A stretch of DNA of 64,000 nt from Curtobacterium sp. ISL-83. GTDB taxonomy: Bacteria > Actinomycetota > Actinomycetes > Actinomycetales > Microbacteriaceae. The position numbers and the translations under genes were made by a program. The stretch lies in contig NZ_JAGGPH010000002.1 in assembly GCF_018613895.1 (NCBI RefSeq), forward strand, positions 186,001 through 250,000. The letters are read 5' to 3'. Of this stretch, positions 25,366 through 34,828 are shown piece by piece; the stretch's first letter is position 1, and each line of letters begins with the position of its first letter. The notes under the pieces are model-generated. The model had not been told where the DNA came from. It did no database searches and saw only the letters and a list, made by a program, of their open reading frames with translations.

Positions 25366-26031
25366 ATGCTGCGGGTGCTCGGGGTCGACCCCGGGCTCAC
25401 CCGGTGCGGCGTCGGCGTGGTCGAGGTCGCACCGAACCGCCGCGCCCGGCTGGTCCACGTGACGGTCGTCAGGACGCCCGCTGACATGGCGCTCGAGCAA
25501 CGGCTGCTGCTCATCGCCAACGGCATCGCCGCCGAGATCGACGAGCACCGCCCGGATGCCGTCGCCGTCGAGCGGGTCTTCGCCCAGGCGAACGTCCGGA
25601 CCGTGATGGGCACGGCGCAGGCGGCCGGCCTCGCCCTGCACGCCGCGGCGGCCCGCGGCCTGCCGGTCGGGCTGCACACCCCGTCCGAGGTGAAGGCCGC
25701 CGTCACCGGCTACGGCAACGCCGACAAACGTCAGGTCCAGGCGATGATCGCGCGGGTGCTCGGCCTCGACGAGGTCCCGAAGCCCGCCGACGCGGCGGAC
25801 GCGCTCGCGCTGGCGGTGTGCCATGCCTGGAGGCTCGGGTCACCCGACGCGGGCGGGACCGGCCCGTCGACGCTCACCCCGGCACAGCGCGCGTGGCGGG
25901 ACGCCCAGCAGGGCACGGTGGATTCCCCCCTCGCCCGGGCAGCCGCGGCCGCCTCGGGTTCCCGCGGCCGCTTCGGTGCGCAGCGTGGCACGACGGGATC
26001 GTCCGCGGGCGGCCGTAGGCTCGGGGCATGA
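25366..26031 (+). CDS. ruvC: Holliday junction resolvase RuvC
   Basis: 221 residues. Catalytic acids lie in [10 protein letters not shown] (Asp 7), AVERVF (Glu ~68) and the C-terminal [14 protein letters not shown]. It cuts Holliday junctions held by RuvAB. Residues ~165-221 are an Ala/Gly/Ser/Arg-rich tail longer than in E. coli RuvC (173 residues). It starts 2 bases after yebC and overlaps ruvA by ATGA. Confidence 0.94.
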   Translation: MLRVLGVDPGLTRCGVGVVEVAPNRRARLVHVTVVRTPADMALEQRLLLIANGIAAEIDEHRPDAVAVERVFAQANVRTVMGTAQAAGLALHAAAARGLPVGLHTPSEVKAAVTGYGNADKRQVQAMIARVLGLDEVPKPADAADALALAVCHAWRLGSPDAGGTGPSTLTPAQRAWRDAQQGTVDSPLARAAAAASGSRGRFGAQRGTTGSSAGGRRLGA

Positions 26032-26648
26032 TCGCGAGTCTCCGGGGCACCTGCATCGACGTCGCCGGATCGAGCGTCGTGGTCGAAGCCGGCGGTGTCG
26101 GGTACGCCGTCACGGTCACGCCGGCGCACGCGCTGACGATGCGCCTCGGTGCCGAGGTCTTCCTCCGCACCGCGATGATCGTGCGCGAGGACGACCAGAT
26201 GCTCTTCGGGTTCGAGTCCTCGGACGCGCTCCAGGTGTTCGACCTGCTCCGCAGCGTCTCCGGTGTCGGACCGAAGTCGGCGATGGGTGTCCTCGCCCAC
26301 ATGGAGCCCGCGCAGGTCGCGAACGCCGTCGCGAAGGACGACGACGGCGCGTTCCGCAAGGTCTCCGGCATCGGCCCGAAGACCGCGAAGCTGATCATCG
26401 TCGCGCTGTCCGGCAAGCTCGCGGCGTTCGAGCAGGCCGCCGTCGTCGCCGCGACACGCGGAACGGCCGCGCACCCTGCTGCCGTCGACGTCGTCACGGC
26501 GCTGATCGGGCTGGGATGGCGCGAAGACGCGGCACAGGCCGCCGTCGACGAGACCGTCGCCAACGAGCCGGGCGCAGCCGCCATGGGCACGCAGGCGCTC
26601 CTCCGTGCCGCACTCGGGGCGCTCCGTCCCGCCGGTGCCGGCCGGTGA
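26028..26648 (+). CDS. ruvA: Holliday junction DNA helicase subunit RuvA
   Basis: 206 residues: OB-fold N-domain ([20 protein letters not shown]), two helix-hairpin-helix motifs ([17 protein letters not shown] and [17 protein letters not shown]), and the C-terminal RuvB-binding domain ([19 protein letters not shown]). TAGGCT stands 6 bases before the ATG, inside the end of ruvC, so an internal leaderless promoter is possible besides coupling to ruvC. Confidence 0.94.
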   Translation: MIASLRGTCIDVAGSSVVVEAGGVGYAVTVTPAHALTMRLGAEVFLRTAMIVREDDQMLFGFESSDALQVFDLLRSVSGVGPKSAMGVLAHMEPAQVANAVAKDDDGAFRKVSGIGPKTAKLIIVALSGKLAAFEQAAVVAATRGTAAHPAAVDVVTALIGLGWREDAAQAAVDETVANEPGAAAMGTQALLRAALGALRPAGAGR

Positions 26649-27688
26649 GCGGCATCACCGCCGCCAGCGCCGAGTCCCCGGAAGAGCTCGCGTTCGAGGG
26701 CGCGCTCCGTCCCCGGTCGTTGGACGAGTTCGTCGGGCAGCGCAAGGTCCGCGGTCAGCTCGACCTGCTCCTCAAGGCCGCCGCGATGCAGGACCGCACG
26801 CCCGACCACATCCTGATGGCCGGCCCGCCCGGTCTCGGCAAGACCACGCTCGCGATGATCGTCGCCCACGAGTCCGGCCGCCCCCTGCGCATGTCGAGCG
26901 GTCCGGCGATCCAGCACGCGGGGGACCTCGCTGCGGTGCTCTCGTCGCTCGTCCCCGGTGAGGTCCTCTTCATCGACGAGATCCACCGCATGGCACGCTC
27001 AGCGGAGGAGATGCTCTACCTCGCGATGGAGGACTTCCGCATCGACGTGATGGTCGGCAAGGGCGCCGGTGCGACGAGCATCCCGCTCGACCTCGCACCG
27101 TTCACGCTCGTCGGCGCCACCACCCGCGCCGGGCTCCTGCCGAACCCGTTGCGCGACCGCTTCGGGTTCACCGCCCACCTCGAGTTCTACGAGAAGGACG
27201 AGCTCGAACAGGTCCTCATCCGTGCCGCGCACCTCCTGGAGCTCGACATCGACCGGACGGCCCTCCGCGAGATCGCAGGGCGCTCCCGAGGCACCCCGCG
27301 CATCGCGAACCGGCTGCTCCGGCGCGTGCGGGACTACGCCCTCGTGCACCGGACGACGGACGGGATGGCGGCGGTGCAGGGCGCGCTCGACCTGTACGAC
27401 GTCGACGAGCTCGGCCTCGACCGGCTCGACCGTGCCGTCGTCGAGATCATGCTCACCCGTTTCGATGGCGGTCCGGTCGGTCTCAACACGCTCGCGGTCT
27501 CCGTCGGTGAAGAGGCCGAGACCATCGAGTCCGTGGTCGAACCGTTCCTCGTGCGGGTCGGCCTGCTCACCCGGAGTCCCCGCGGACGAATCGCCACGCC
27601 GCGGGCCTGGCGGCACTTCGGCATGACGCCCGGCCAGGGGCTCGACGCCCAGCCGGGCCTGTTCGACACCACGGACGACACCGACTGA
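26645..27688 (+). CDS. ruvB: Holliday junction DNA helicase subunit RuvB
   Basis: 347 residues from GTG 26645, overlapping the ruvA stop (GTGA). AAA+ features: [11 protein letters not shown], Walker [10 protein letters not shown], Walker B LFIDEIH, sensor GATTRAG, arginine finger region RDRFGF, and a winged-helix C-terminus ending [10 protein letters not shown]. It drives branch migration with RuvA. Confidence 0.95.
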   Translation: MSGITAASAESPEELAFEGALRPRSLDEFVGQRKVRGQLDLLLKAAAMQDRTPDHILMAGPPGLGKTTLAMIVAHESGRPLRMSSGPAIQHAGDLAAVLSSLVPGEVLFIDEIHRMARSAEEMLYLAMEDFRIDVMVGKGAGATSIPLDLAPFTLVGATTRAGLLPNPLRDRFGFTAHLEFYEKDELEQVLIRAAHLLELDIDRTALREIAGRSRGTPRIANRLLRRVRDYALVHRTTDGMAAVQGALDLYDVDELGLDRLDRAVVEIMLTRFDGGPVGLNTLAVSVGEEAETIESVVEPFLVRVGLLTRSPRGRIATPRAWRHFGMTPGQGLDAQPGLFDTTDDTD

Positions 27689-27733
27689 CATCGCCGGGCA
27701 GTCTGGTGACATGCCACGCACAGGCGTGTGCCC

Positions 27734-27739
27734 TAGACT
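27734..27739 (+). promoter_or_regulatory. -10 box TAGACT of the yajC-secDF unit
   Basis: TAGACT 42 bases before yajC, after the ruvB stop; leader contains AGAAGG before ATG 27781. Confidence 0.55.
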
Positions 27740-27780
27740 GCTACGGCCCGAAACCGAGCAACCAGAGAAGGCAACGCATC

Positions 27781-28182
27781 ATGGGTCAAGAAGTCATCCT
27801 CATCGTCATCGTCGTGGCGTTCGCGGCCTTCATGTTCTACAACAGCCGGAAGCGCAAGAAGCAGCAGTCCGAGCTCGTGAACAAGATGGTTCCGGGCGCG
27901 AAGGTCATGCTCTCCTTCGGCCTGTACGGCACCCTGCTCTCCGTCAACGACGAGAAGGTCACCGCCGACGTCGAGATCGCTCCGGGCACCATCGTCACCG
28001 TGCACCGTCAGACCCTGTCGCGCGTCGTCGAGGACGACGCCGCCGTCATCGACACGACCGCCACCCCGGACGACGAGCCGAAGCCCGTCGCCGAGCTCAA
28101 CGGTGAGCCCGTGTACGGCGAACGCCTCGACACGACGCACGTCGACGACGTCGACCCGTCGAAGCGCAAGACCGAAGACTGA
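27781..28182 (+). CDS. yajC: Preprotein translocase subunit YajC
   Basis: 133 residues: one N-terminal membrane helix (VILIVIVVAFAAFMFYNSRKRKKQ), then the conserved LVNKMVPGAKVMLSFGLYGTL block, and an acidic tail. It joins SecDF at the translocon. The cytoplasmic tail after ~90 is longer than in E. coli YajC and polar. Confidence 0.93.
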   Translation: MGQEVILIVIVVAFAAFMFYNSRKRKKQQSELVNKMVPGAKVMLSFGLYGTLLSVNDEKVTADVEIAPGTIVTVHRQTLSRVVEDDAAVIDTTATPDDEPKPVAELNGEPVYGERLDTTHVDDVDPSKRKTED

Positions 28183-28275
28183 CACCCCCTTCGACCGCCG
28201 GGTCCTCCGACCCGGCGGCGACACTCTTGCCGTCGGTCAACCGCCGTCGGTCCTGACAGAAAGACGAGACGACCG

Positions 28276-30024
28276 GTGGCACGATCGACACCCGTCAAGA
28301 AGGCGCTTCGTTCGCTCACCTGGTTGGTGATCATCATGGCGGTGCTGGCAGGGCTCAACACCGCTGCGTCGATCCTCGCCAGCACGACGAAGGACGCCAG
28401 CGGCAAGTGGTTCAACGGAGCCAGCTGGGTCCCTGAGCTCGCGCTCGACCTGCAGGGCGGCACGCAGCTGACGCTCGCGGCCGAGAACACCGGGGGCGGC
28501 TCGGTGACGAGCCAGCAGCTCAACCAGGCGGTCAACATCATCCGGCAGCGGATCAACGCGACGGGGGTGTCCGAGTCCCAGATCAACACCCAGGGCACGA
28601 ACAACATCGTCGTGTCGATCCCGGGCAAGCCCGACAAGGCCACGATCGACCGGATCGAAGCCGCCGCGAAGCTGACGTTCCGCCCCGTGCTGTACACCGA
28701 GGCCGCGACGAACGCGGCCGTCGGGGGCAAGGGCGCGTCCGCGTCGCCGACGCCGTACTCGCCGCCCGCATCACTCGCGGCGACGCCGAGCACCAAGCCG
28801 ACGAACGCCAGTGACCTCGCGTGGGTGACCCCGCAGCTGCAGGACCTCTACACGAACTACAACTGCAAGGCCCCCGGTGACGTCACCGCAGCGCCCGACG
28901 ACAAGCCGCTCGTGACGTGCGACCAGGACGGCGCGGGCAAGTACATCCTCGGCCCCGTCGAGGTCTCCGGCTCGAACATCAGCAATGCGACTTCGGGCCT
29001 GGCGACGGACTCCCAGGGCACGTCCACCGGTCAGTGGGCCGTCAACCTCTCCTTCAACGGGACGGGCACCAAGGACTTCAGCACGGTGACGAGCCGCCTC
29101 GTCAAGCTCCAGCAGCCGCAGAACCAGTTCGCCATCGTGCTCGACGGGTCGGTCATCACCGCCCCGACGACCAACGTGGCGATCACGAACGGCAAGGCGC
29201 AGATCACCGGCAGCTTCACCGCCGAGTCCGCGAAGACCCTCGCCGACCAGCTGAAGTACGGCGCGCTGCCGATCAACTTCAAGGTCCAGTCGAACGAGAA
29301 CATCTCCGCGACCCTCGGGACGGCACAGCTCATCGGCGGCCTGGTCGCCGGACTCATCGGGTTGATCCTCGTGATCATCTACTCGGTGATCCAGTACCGC
29401 GCGCTGGCGTTCGTCACCGTCCTCTCGCTCGGCGTCGCCGCCGCCCTGACCTACCTCGTGATCGCGATCATGTCGTGGCGGGTGGACTACCGGCTCTCGC
29501 TCGCGGGGGTCGCGGGGTTGATCGTGGCGATCGGCATCACGGCGGACTCGTTCATCGTGTACTTCGAACGCATCCGCGACGAACTCCGTGAAGGCCGTGC
29601 GCTCGAGAGTGCGGTCGAGGCCGGGTGGAAGCGTGCGCTCCGCACGATCCTCGCCTCGGACTCGGTGAACTTCCTCGCCGCGATCGTGCTCTACATCCTC
29701 GCGGTCAGCGACGTGAAGGGGTTCGCCTTCACCCTCCTGCTGACCACCCTCATCGACGTGGTCGTCGTGACGCTGTTCACGCACCCGATGATGCGGCTCA
29801 TCTCGCGCAGCCGGTTCTTCGGCGAAGGACACCGGTTCAGTGGGCTCGACCCCGCCGCACTCGGCGCCGTGTACCGCGGGCGGGCCCAGTTCCGGGCACC
29901 GGTGGTGGACGGGAAGCGCCAGCGCAGCGCCGGTGAAGCGCAGCGCCGACAGACGATCGCAGAGCGGAAGGCCCAGCAGGCCTCCGGCGGAGACGGCACG
30001 ACGCCGGACGGGAAGGACGACTGA
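28276..30024 (+). CDS. secD: Protein translocase subunit SecD
   Basis: 582 residues from GTG 28276. First membrane helix ~15-35, a large periplasmic P1 region with ELALDLQGGTQLTL and an actinobacterial insertion around 140-210 containing two Cys (YNCKAPGD, LVTCDQDG), then five membrane helices from ~355. GITADSFIVYFERIRDELREG holds the proton-path Asp. With SecF it uses the proton gradient to complete export. It overlaps secF by one base (TGATG). Confidence 0.94.
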   Translation: MARSTPVKKALRSLTWLVIIMAVLAGLNTAASILASTTKDASGKWFNGASWVPELALDLQGGTQLTLAAENTGGGSVTSQQLNQAVNIIRQRINATGVSESQINTQGTNNIVVSIPGKPDKATIDRIEAAAKLTFRPVLYTEAATNAAVGGKGASASPTPYSPPASLAATPSTKPTNASDLAWVTPQLQDLYTNYNCKAPGDVTAAPDDKPLVTCDQDGAGKYILGPVEVSGSNISNATSGLATDSQGTSTGQWAVNLSFNGTGTKDFSTVTSRLVKLQQPQNQFAIVLDGSVITAPTTNVAITNGKAQITGSFTAESAKTLADQLKYGALPINFKVQSNENISATLGTAQLIGGLVAGLIGLILVIIYSVIQYRALAFVTVLSLGVAAALTYLVIAIMSWRVDYRLSLAGVAGLIVAIGITADSFIVYFERIRDELREGRALESAVEAGWKRALRTILASDSVNFLAAIVLYILAVSDVKGFAFTLLLTTLIDVVVVTLFTHPMMRLISRSRFFGEGHRFSGLDPAALGAVYRGRAQFRAPVVDGKRQRSAGEAQRRQTIAERKAQQASGGDGTTPDGKDD

Positions 30025-31025
30025 TGGCCAGCTTCAGCCAGTTCGGTAGCGACCTCTACACGGGCAAGCGCTCGTACGACATCGTCGGCCGACGCAAGCG
30101 GTGGTACCTCATCGCCCTGATCGCGATCGTGGTGTCGCTCGCGGTGCCGTGGCTCCGCGGCGGGTACCAGCTCGGCATCGAGTTCACCGGCGGCTCCGAG
30201 TTCACGATCTCGGACGCGAAGAACCTCGACCAGAACCTCGCGACGCAGACGGTCGAGCGGATCGTCCCGAACGGGGTCCCGCGCGTCTCCCAGCTCGGCA
30301 CGCACGGCATCCGTGTCCAGACCGGGCAGCTGACCGACCGCGAGACGACCGAGGTGCAGGACGCCCTGGCCAAGGCGTACGACGTGCGCGAGGACCAGGT
30401 CGCCTCGACCTTCATCGGTGCGACGTGGGGTGCGGACGTCCTGGCGCAGGCGATCCGCGGTCTCGTGATCTTCCTCGCCCTCGCCGCGGTCTTCATGACG
30501 GTGTACTTCCGCACCTGGAAGATGTCACTCTCCGCGATGGCCGCGCTGCTGCACGACCTCCTGATCACTGCGGGGGTCTACGGCATCGTGGGGCTCGAGG
30601 TCACGCCGGCAGCCGTCATCGGCTTCCTGACGATCCTCGGGTACTCGCTGTACGACACGGTCGTGGTCTTCGACAAGGTGCGCGAGAACACGAGCCAGGA
30701 ATCCCACCGGACGTTCACGCAGTCGGTGAACCTGGCGGTCAACCAGACCCTCGTGCGCTCGATCAACACCTCGATCGTCGCCCTGCTGCCCGTCGGCGCG
30801 ATCCTGTTCATCGGCTCGTACGTCCTCGGCGCCGGCACGCTCCGCGACATCTCGCTCGCGCTGTTCATCGGCATCATCGTCGGGACGTACTCCACGATCT
30901 TCATCGCCTCGCCGATGTACGCGCACCTGCGGGAGAACGAGCCGAAGATCAAGCAGTCGGACGCCAAGAAGGTGCTCGCGGCCCAGAAGCGGCAGCGCGA
31001 AGTCGACGCGGCGGCGAGCGTCTGA
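30024..31025 (+). CDS. secF: Protein translocase subunit SecF
   Basis: 333 residues with six membrane helices. Diagnostic blocks are GIEFTGGSEF after helix 1 and TILGYSLYDTVVVFDKVREN around helix 4. Together with SecD it forms the RND-like export motor. Its stop overlaps the rhodanese start by one base. Confidence 0.95.
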   Translation: MASFSQFGSDLYTGKRSYDIVGRRKRWYLIALIAIVVSLAVPWLRGGYQLGIEFTGGSEFTISDAKNLDQNLATQTVERIVPNGVPRVSQLGTHGIRVQTGQLTDRETTEVQDALAKAYDVREDQVASTFIGATWGADVLAQAIRGLVIFLALAAVFMTVYFRTWKMSLSAMAALLHDLLITAGVYGIVGLEVTPAAVIGFLTILGYSLYDTVVVFDKVRENTSQESHRTFTQSVNLAVNQTLVRSINTSIVALLPVGAILFIGSYVLGAGTLRDISLALFIGIIVGTYSTIFIASPMYAHLRENEPKIKQSDAKKVLAAQKRQREVDAAASV

Positions 31026-31399
31026 TGCCGATCGACATCCAGGAGATCGACGTCCCCGAGGCCCTGCGCCGCCTGTCGTCGGGGGCTCGGTTGTTCGACG
31101 TCCGCGAGCAGGGGGAGTGGGACGAGGTCCACGCGCCCCAGGCCACGCTCGTGCCGATGTCCGAGCTCGTCGAGCGGTGGCAGGAGATCGACGGCGGGGA
31201 CGAACCCGCGATCGTCGTGTGCCACTCCGGCGCGCGGTCGGCTCGGGTCGTCGCGGCGCTCGAGCAGTCCGGCGTCCCCGCGGTGAGCTTGCAGGGCGGC
31301 ATGGTCGCCTGGGAGCAGGCGGGTGCCCCGGTGGAGCGCCCGGGCAGCGACGGGGCCGCCAGCAGCGGTGCCGACAGCGAACCGCGTCACGAGCACTGA
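31025..31399 (+). CDS. Rhodanese-like sulfurtransferase domain protein
   Basis: 124 residues, single rhodanese domain: LFDVREQGEWDEVHAPQA and the active-site loop IVVCHSGARSA with the catalytic Cys (~70). A 20-residue hydrophilic tail follows. It overlaps secF by one base, so it is translated with the secDF mRNA; this is the slot held by apt in Mycobacterium. Persulfide donor or acceptor unknown. Confidence 0.9.
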   Translation: MPIDIQEIDVPEALRRLSSGARLFDVREQGEWDEVHAPQATLVPMSELVERWQEIDGGDEPAIVVCHSGARSARVVAALEQSGVPAVSLQGGMVAWEQAGAPVERPGSDGAASSGADSEPRHEH

Positions 31400-31410
31400 C
31401 ACGACACGCG

Positions 31411-31416
31411 TAGTCT
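31411..31416 (+). promoter_or_regulatory. -10 box TAGTCT of rel
   Basis: TAGTCT 40 bases before the rel ATG; GGGAGG (31445-31450) lies 6 bases before the start codon. Confidence 0.55.
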
Positions 31417-31456
31417 TGACCGATCGAGCTCGGACGCCAGTCACGGGAGGCGCATC

Positions 31457-33787
31457 ATGACGGACACGCGTGAGTCCACGCCTCAGGATGCGTCTGTCCC
31501 GAGCCGCCCCGGCTCCGCGCCGCGTCCGACGAGCCCCCTGGGGCCCAACACGACCGGCAACCTCGGGTCGCTCCGCTCGCTGCTCCCGCGCCTGTTCTCG
31601 CGCGCGCAGCCGGCCGGTGCCGTCGACACCCTGATCCGCACCGTCCGCTCGCACCACCCCAAGGCCGACGTCACCCTCATCGAACGGGCCTACTCCGTCG
31701 CGGAGCGCGCGCACGACGGGCAGAAGCGCAAGTCCGGCGAGCCCTACATCACGCACCCGGTCGCGGTGGCGCAGATCCTCGCCGACCTCGGCATCGGCAC
31801 GATCACGATCGCCGCCGCGCTCCTGCACGACACCGTCGAGGACACCGACTACCAGCTCGACCAGCTGCGCGCCGACTTCGGCGACGAGATCGCGATGCTG
31901 GTCGACGGCGTCACGAAGCTCGACAAGGTCAAGTACGGCGACAGCGCCCAGGCCGAGACCGTCCGCAAGATGGTCATCGCGATGTCGAAGGACATCCGGG
32001 TGCTCGTGATCAAGCTCGCGGACCGGCTGCACAACGCGCGCACCTGGGGCTTCGTCGAGTCCACCTCCGCCACGCGCAAGGCGAAGGAGACGCTCGAGAT
32101 CTACGCGCCCCTCGCGCACCGCCTCGGGATCCAGATGATCAAGCTCGAGTTGGAGGACCTGTCGTTCGCGGTCCTGCACCCGAAGCTCTACGTCGAGATC
32201 GACAGCCTGGTCAAGGAACGTCAGCCGAAGCGCGAGCAGTTCGTGCAGAACGTCATCGGCACGCTCAAGAAGGACCTCAAGGCGGCGAAGGTCCGCGGCG
32301 ACGTCATGGGACGGCCGAAGCAGTACTACTCGATCTACCAGAAGATGATCGTTCGCGGTCGTGAGTTCGACGAGATCTACGACCTGGTCGGCATCCGGGT
32401 CCTCGTCCCGACGGTCCGCGATTGCTACGCCATGCTCGGCTCCGTGCACGCGCGGTGGACGCCGCTCCCCGGACGGTTCAAGGACTACATCGCGACGCCG
32501 AAGTTCAACCTCTACCAGTCGCTGCACACCACCGTCCTCGGGCCACAGGGTCGCGCGGTCGAGATCCAGATCCGAACGTACGAGATGCACCAGCGTGCCG
32601 AGTTCGGCGTGGCGGCGCACTGGAAGTACAAGCAGCGCGCGGCCGGTCGCGACGTCGACAGCTCGAGCGCGACCGACCAGGACATGGCATGGCTGGCCCA
32701 CATCACCGACTGGCAGGCGGAGACGAGCGATCCGGGGGAGTTCCTCGACTCACTCCGGTACGAGATCGGCGCGAAGGAGACCTACGTCTTCACGCCGCAG
32801 GGCAAGGTCATCGGACTGCCCGCAGGCGCGACGCCGGTCGACTTCGCGTACGCCGTGCACACCGAGGTCGGGCACCGCACGATGGGTGCGAAGGTGAACG
32901 GACGCCTCGTCCCGCTGGAGAGCTCCCTGTCGAGCGGCGACGTCGTCGAGATCTTCACGTCGAAAAACCCGGATTCCGGGCCGAGCCAGGACTGGTTGGC
33001 CTTCGTCAAGAGTCCGCGGGCGCGGAACAAGATCAAGCAGTGGTTCACCAAGGAGCGCCGGGAAGAGGCGATCGAGCAAGGTCGTGATGCCATCGCCCGG
33101 GCGATGCGCAAGCAGAACCTGCCGCTCCAGCGCCTGATGAGCCAGGACACCTTCGCCGAGGTCGCGTCCTCGATGCGGTACGACGACGTCTCGGCCCTCT
33201 ACGCCGCGATCGGTGAAGGGCACGTCTCCACGCAGTCCGTCATCGAGAAGGTGCTCGGCAGCGTCCAGACCGACACCGAGTCGGACGAACCGGAGTCGTT
33301 CCCGCGCCAGGTCACGAGCCGTCAGCTGCGGAACAGCGACAGCGGCGTGCTCGTCCGCGGCGCGCCGGACATCCTCGTGAAGCTCGCGAAGTGCTGCACG
33401 CCGGTACCGGGCGACCAGATCGTGGGCTTCATCACCCGCGGCCAAGGCGTGTCCGTCCACCAGGCGTCGTGCACGAACGTGAAGTCGCTCATGAACGAGC
33501 CCGACCGGATGATCGAGGTCGAATGGGCTCCGTCGTCGAAGTCGGTGTTCCTCGTCCAGATCCAGATCGAGGCGCTCGATCGGTCGGGGCTCCTCAGCGA
33601 CGTCACCCGCGTCCTGACGGACCACCACGTGAACATCCTGTCCGCGACGGTGTCGACCTCGTCGGAGCGCCTCGCGCTCAGTCGGTTCGTGTTCGAGATG
33701 GGCGACACCACGCACCTGGACCGGGTCCTCAACGCCGTGCGACGGATCGACACGGTCTACGACGTCTACCGCGTCAGCGCGGGCTGA
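31457..33787 (+). CDS. rel: Bifunctional (p)ppGpp synthetase/hydrolase
   Basis: 776 residues, standard for long RSH proteins. HD hydrolase domain with THPVAVAQIL and LLHDTVEDTDY (~120-133); synthetase domain with GRPKQYYSIYQKM and FKDYIATPKFNLYQSLHT; TGS domain with TYVFTPQGKVIGLPAGATPVDFAYAVH; zinc-finger-like helical region with LAKCCTPVPGD; C-terminal ACT domain. All catalytic HD residues remain, so both activities are expected. It governs the stringent response. The first ~50 residues are a Pro/Ser-rich lead. Confidence 0.96.
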   Translation: MTDTRESTPQDASVPSRPGSAPRPTSPLGPNTTGNLGSLRSLLPRLFSRAQPAGAVDTLIRTVRSHHPKADVTLIERAYSVAERAHDGQKRKSGEPYITHPVAVAQILADLGIGTITIAAALLHDTVEDTDYQLDQLRADFGDEIAMLVDGVTKLDKVKYGDSAQAETVRKMVIAMSKDIRVLVIKLADRLHNARTWGFVESTSATRKAKETLEIYAPLAHRLGIQMIKLELEDLSFAVLHPKLYVEIDSLVKERQPKREQFVQNVIGTLKKDLKAAKVRGDVMGRPKQYYSIYQKMIVRGREFDEIYDLVGIRVLVPTVRDCYAMLGSVHARWTPLPGRFKDYIATPKFNLYQSLHTTVLGPQGRAVEIQIRTYEMHQRAEFGVAAHWKYKQRAAGRDVDSSSATDQDMAWLAHITDWQAETSDPGEFLDSLRYEIGAKETYVFTPQGKVIGLPAGATPVDFAYAVHTEVGHRTMGAKVNGRLVPLESSLSSGDVVEIFTSKNPDSGPSQDWLAFVKSPRARNKIKQWFTKERREEAIEQGRDAIARAMRKQNLPLQRLMSQDTFAEVASSMRYDDVSALYAAIGEGHVSTQSVIEKVLGSVQTDTESDEPESFPRQVTSRQLRNSDSGVLVRGAPDILVKLAKCCTPVPGDQIVGFITRGQGVSVHQASCTNVKSLMNEPDRMIEVEWAPSSKSVFLVQIQIEALDRSGLLSDVTRVLTDHHVNILSATVSTSSERLALSRFVFEMGDTTHLDRVLNAVRRIDTVYDVYRVSAG

Positions 33788-33819
33788 CCGCCCGGTCCAC
33801 ACCGGCCGACTCGCCACTG

Positions 33820-33845
33820 GGCGAATCGGCACCGCCCGATTCGCC
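33820..33845 (+). terminator. Hairpin after rel
   Basis: GGCGAATCGG and CCGATTCGCC arms around a 6-base loop, 33 bases after the rel stop. Other copies of the ggcgaatcgg word are close by (cgactcgccactgggcga). Confidence 0.7.
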
Positions 33846-33912
33846 TTCGGGCGTGTCCGGACGCACCGTCTCGGGGAGGACGGCGGCCCCCAGCGGCACC
33901 CCGCCGGCCCGA

Positions 33913-34512
33913 TCAGCTGACGACGACGGAGGCCCGCAGCAGGTCGCGGAGACGCCGTTCCGCCTGCCGGGCCATCGGTATCGTGCCGAGCGCGGTGAGT
34001 CGCGCGGCCACCTCCGCGGGGTCCACGACACCAGCGCCGAACAGCCCGCCGACGGCGAGGGCCTCGTCGGCCCCGAACGTGCCCGCACGCGGCCCCGGCG
34101 CTCGGAGCAGGTCCACGACTGTCCGGACGGGCGCGGTGACGGCGACGCCGGACGCGGTACCGGTCCGGCTCCCGGCGAAGGTGACGACGTCGGACGCCGG
34201 CAGCTGGACCTCGCGGAGGCGCACGCCGTGCTCGACGTGGACGCGGAGTTGTGGGCGGATGCTCACCTCGACGGGATCCGGCGGGCGTGACAGACCGCCC
34301 CAGATCCACGCGGCCGTGCGACCGCTGGCGACGACCTTCCGGGTCGGGACCGCCCAGGCGAACGCAGCCGCACGCAGGGCGGGGTCCTGGGGTTCGGCGG
34401 GGGAGGCCCAGCAGCTGCCGACGGGCACGAGTTCGCCGGCGAGCATCGCGGCGCGCAGTTCGGCCTCGGGCCAGTCGTCGGTCGTCACGAGCCGCAGGGA
34501 GCGCACTCGCAC
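33913..34512 (-). CDS. AbiEi-like (type IV antitoxin-domain) hypothetical protein
   Basis: 199 residues from GTG 34512. Layout resembles a widespread actinobacterial family annotated as AbiEi-antitoxin-like or DUF559-associated: ELRAAMLAGELVPVGSCWAS (winged-helix-like N-terminus), RAAAFAWAVPTRKVVASGRTAAWIWGG, then VHVEHGVRLREVQLPASDVV and VTAPVRTVVDLLR. No DUF559 nuclease motif follows, and no AbiEii toxin gene is next to it, so it is an orphan. The upstream 300 bases are a 19-bp tandem repeat. Assignment is from memory of family texture only. Confidence 0.55.
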   Translation of the reverse strand: MRVRSLRLVTTDDWPEAELRAAMLAGELVPVGSCWASPAEPQDPALRAAAFAWAVPTRKVVASGRTAAWIWGGLSRPPDPVEVSIRPQLRVHVEHGVRLREVQLPASDVVTFAGSRTGTASGVAVTAPVRTVVDLLRAPGPRAGTFGADEALAVGGLFGAGVVDPAEVAARLTALGTIPMARQAERRLRDLLRASVVVS

Positions 34513-34607
34513 ATCCTGCCGGACACCCGCCACGCCGACCAGCCCCTGTGGACAGGGCACGGCAGACCGGCCGGACACCGCAGGACACGTCCGCGCAGCA
34601 CGCCGCC

Positions 34608-34797
34608 GTCTCGGCGAGACGCCGCGGTCTCGGCGAGACGCCGCGGTCTCGGCAAGACGCCCCCGTCTCGGCGACACGCCCCCGTCTCGACAAGACGCCC
34701 CCGTCTCGGCGACACGCCCCCGTCTCGACAAGACGCCCCCGTCTCGGCAAGACGCCCCCGGCTCGGCAAGACGCCCCCGTCCCAGCAGCACGCCCCG
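34608..34797. repeat. 19-bp tandem repeat, 10 copies
   Basis: Ten uninterrupted 19-base units of the form gtctcggcaagacgccccc. The two leftmost copies are gtctcggcgagacgccgcg and contain the palindrome GTCTCGGCGAGAC; later copies drift (gcgaca, gacaag, ggctcg, gtccca). It fills the space between the ROK gene's end and the upstream side of the AbiEi-like gene. No spacers, so not CRISPR. Confidence 0.92.
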
Positions 34798-34828
34798 CCC
34801 CGTCACCGCGGAACGACGCCGCCCCGGT

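Noticed and set aside
33913..34512. Toxin-antitoxin pair
   Set aside because: Only the AbiEi-like protein is seen; both neighbours are a Rel gene and a ROK kinase, so no toxin partner can be named.
34608..34797. CRISPR array
   Set aside because: Repeats are contiguous at 19 bases with no unique spacers and there are no cas genes.
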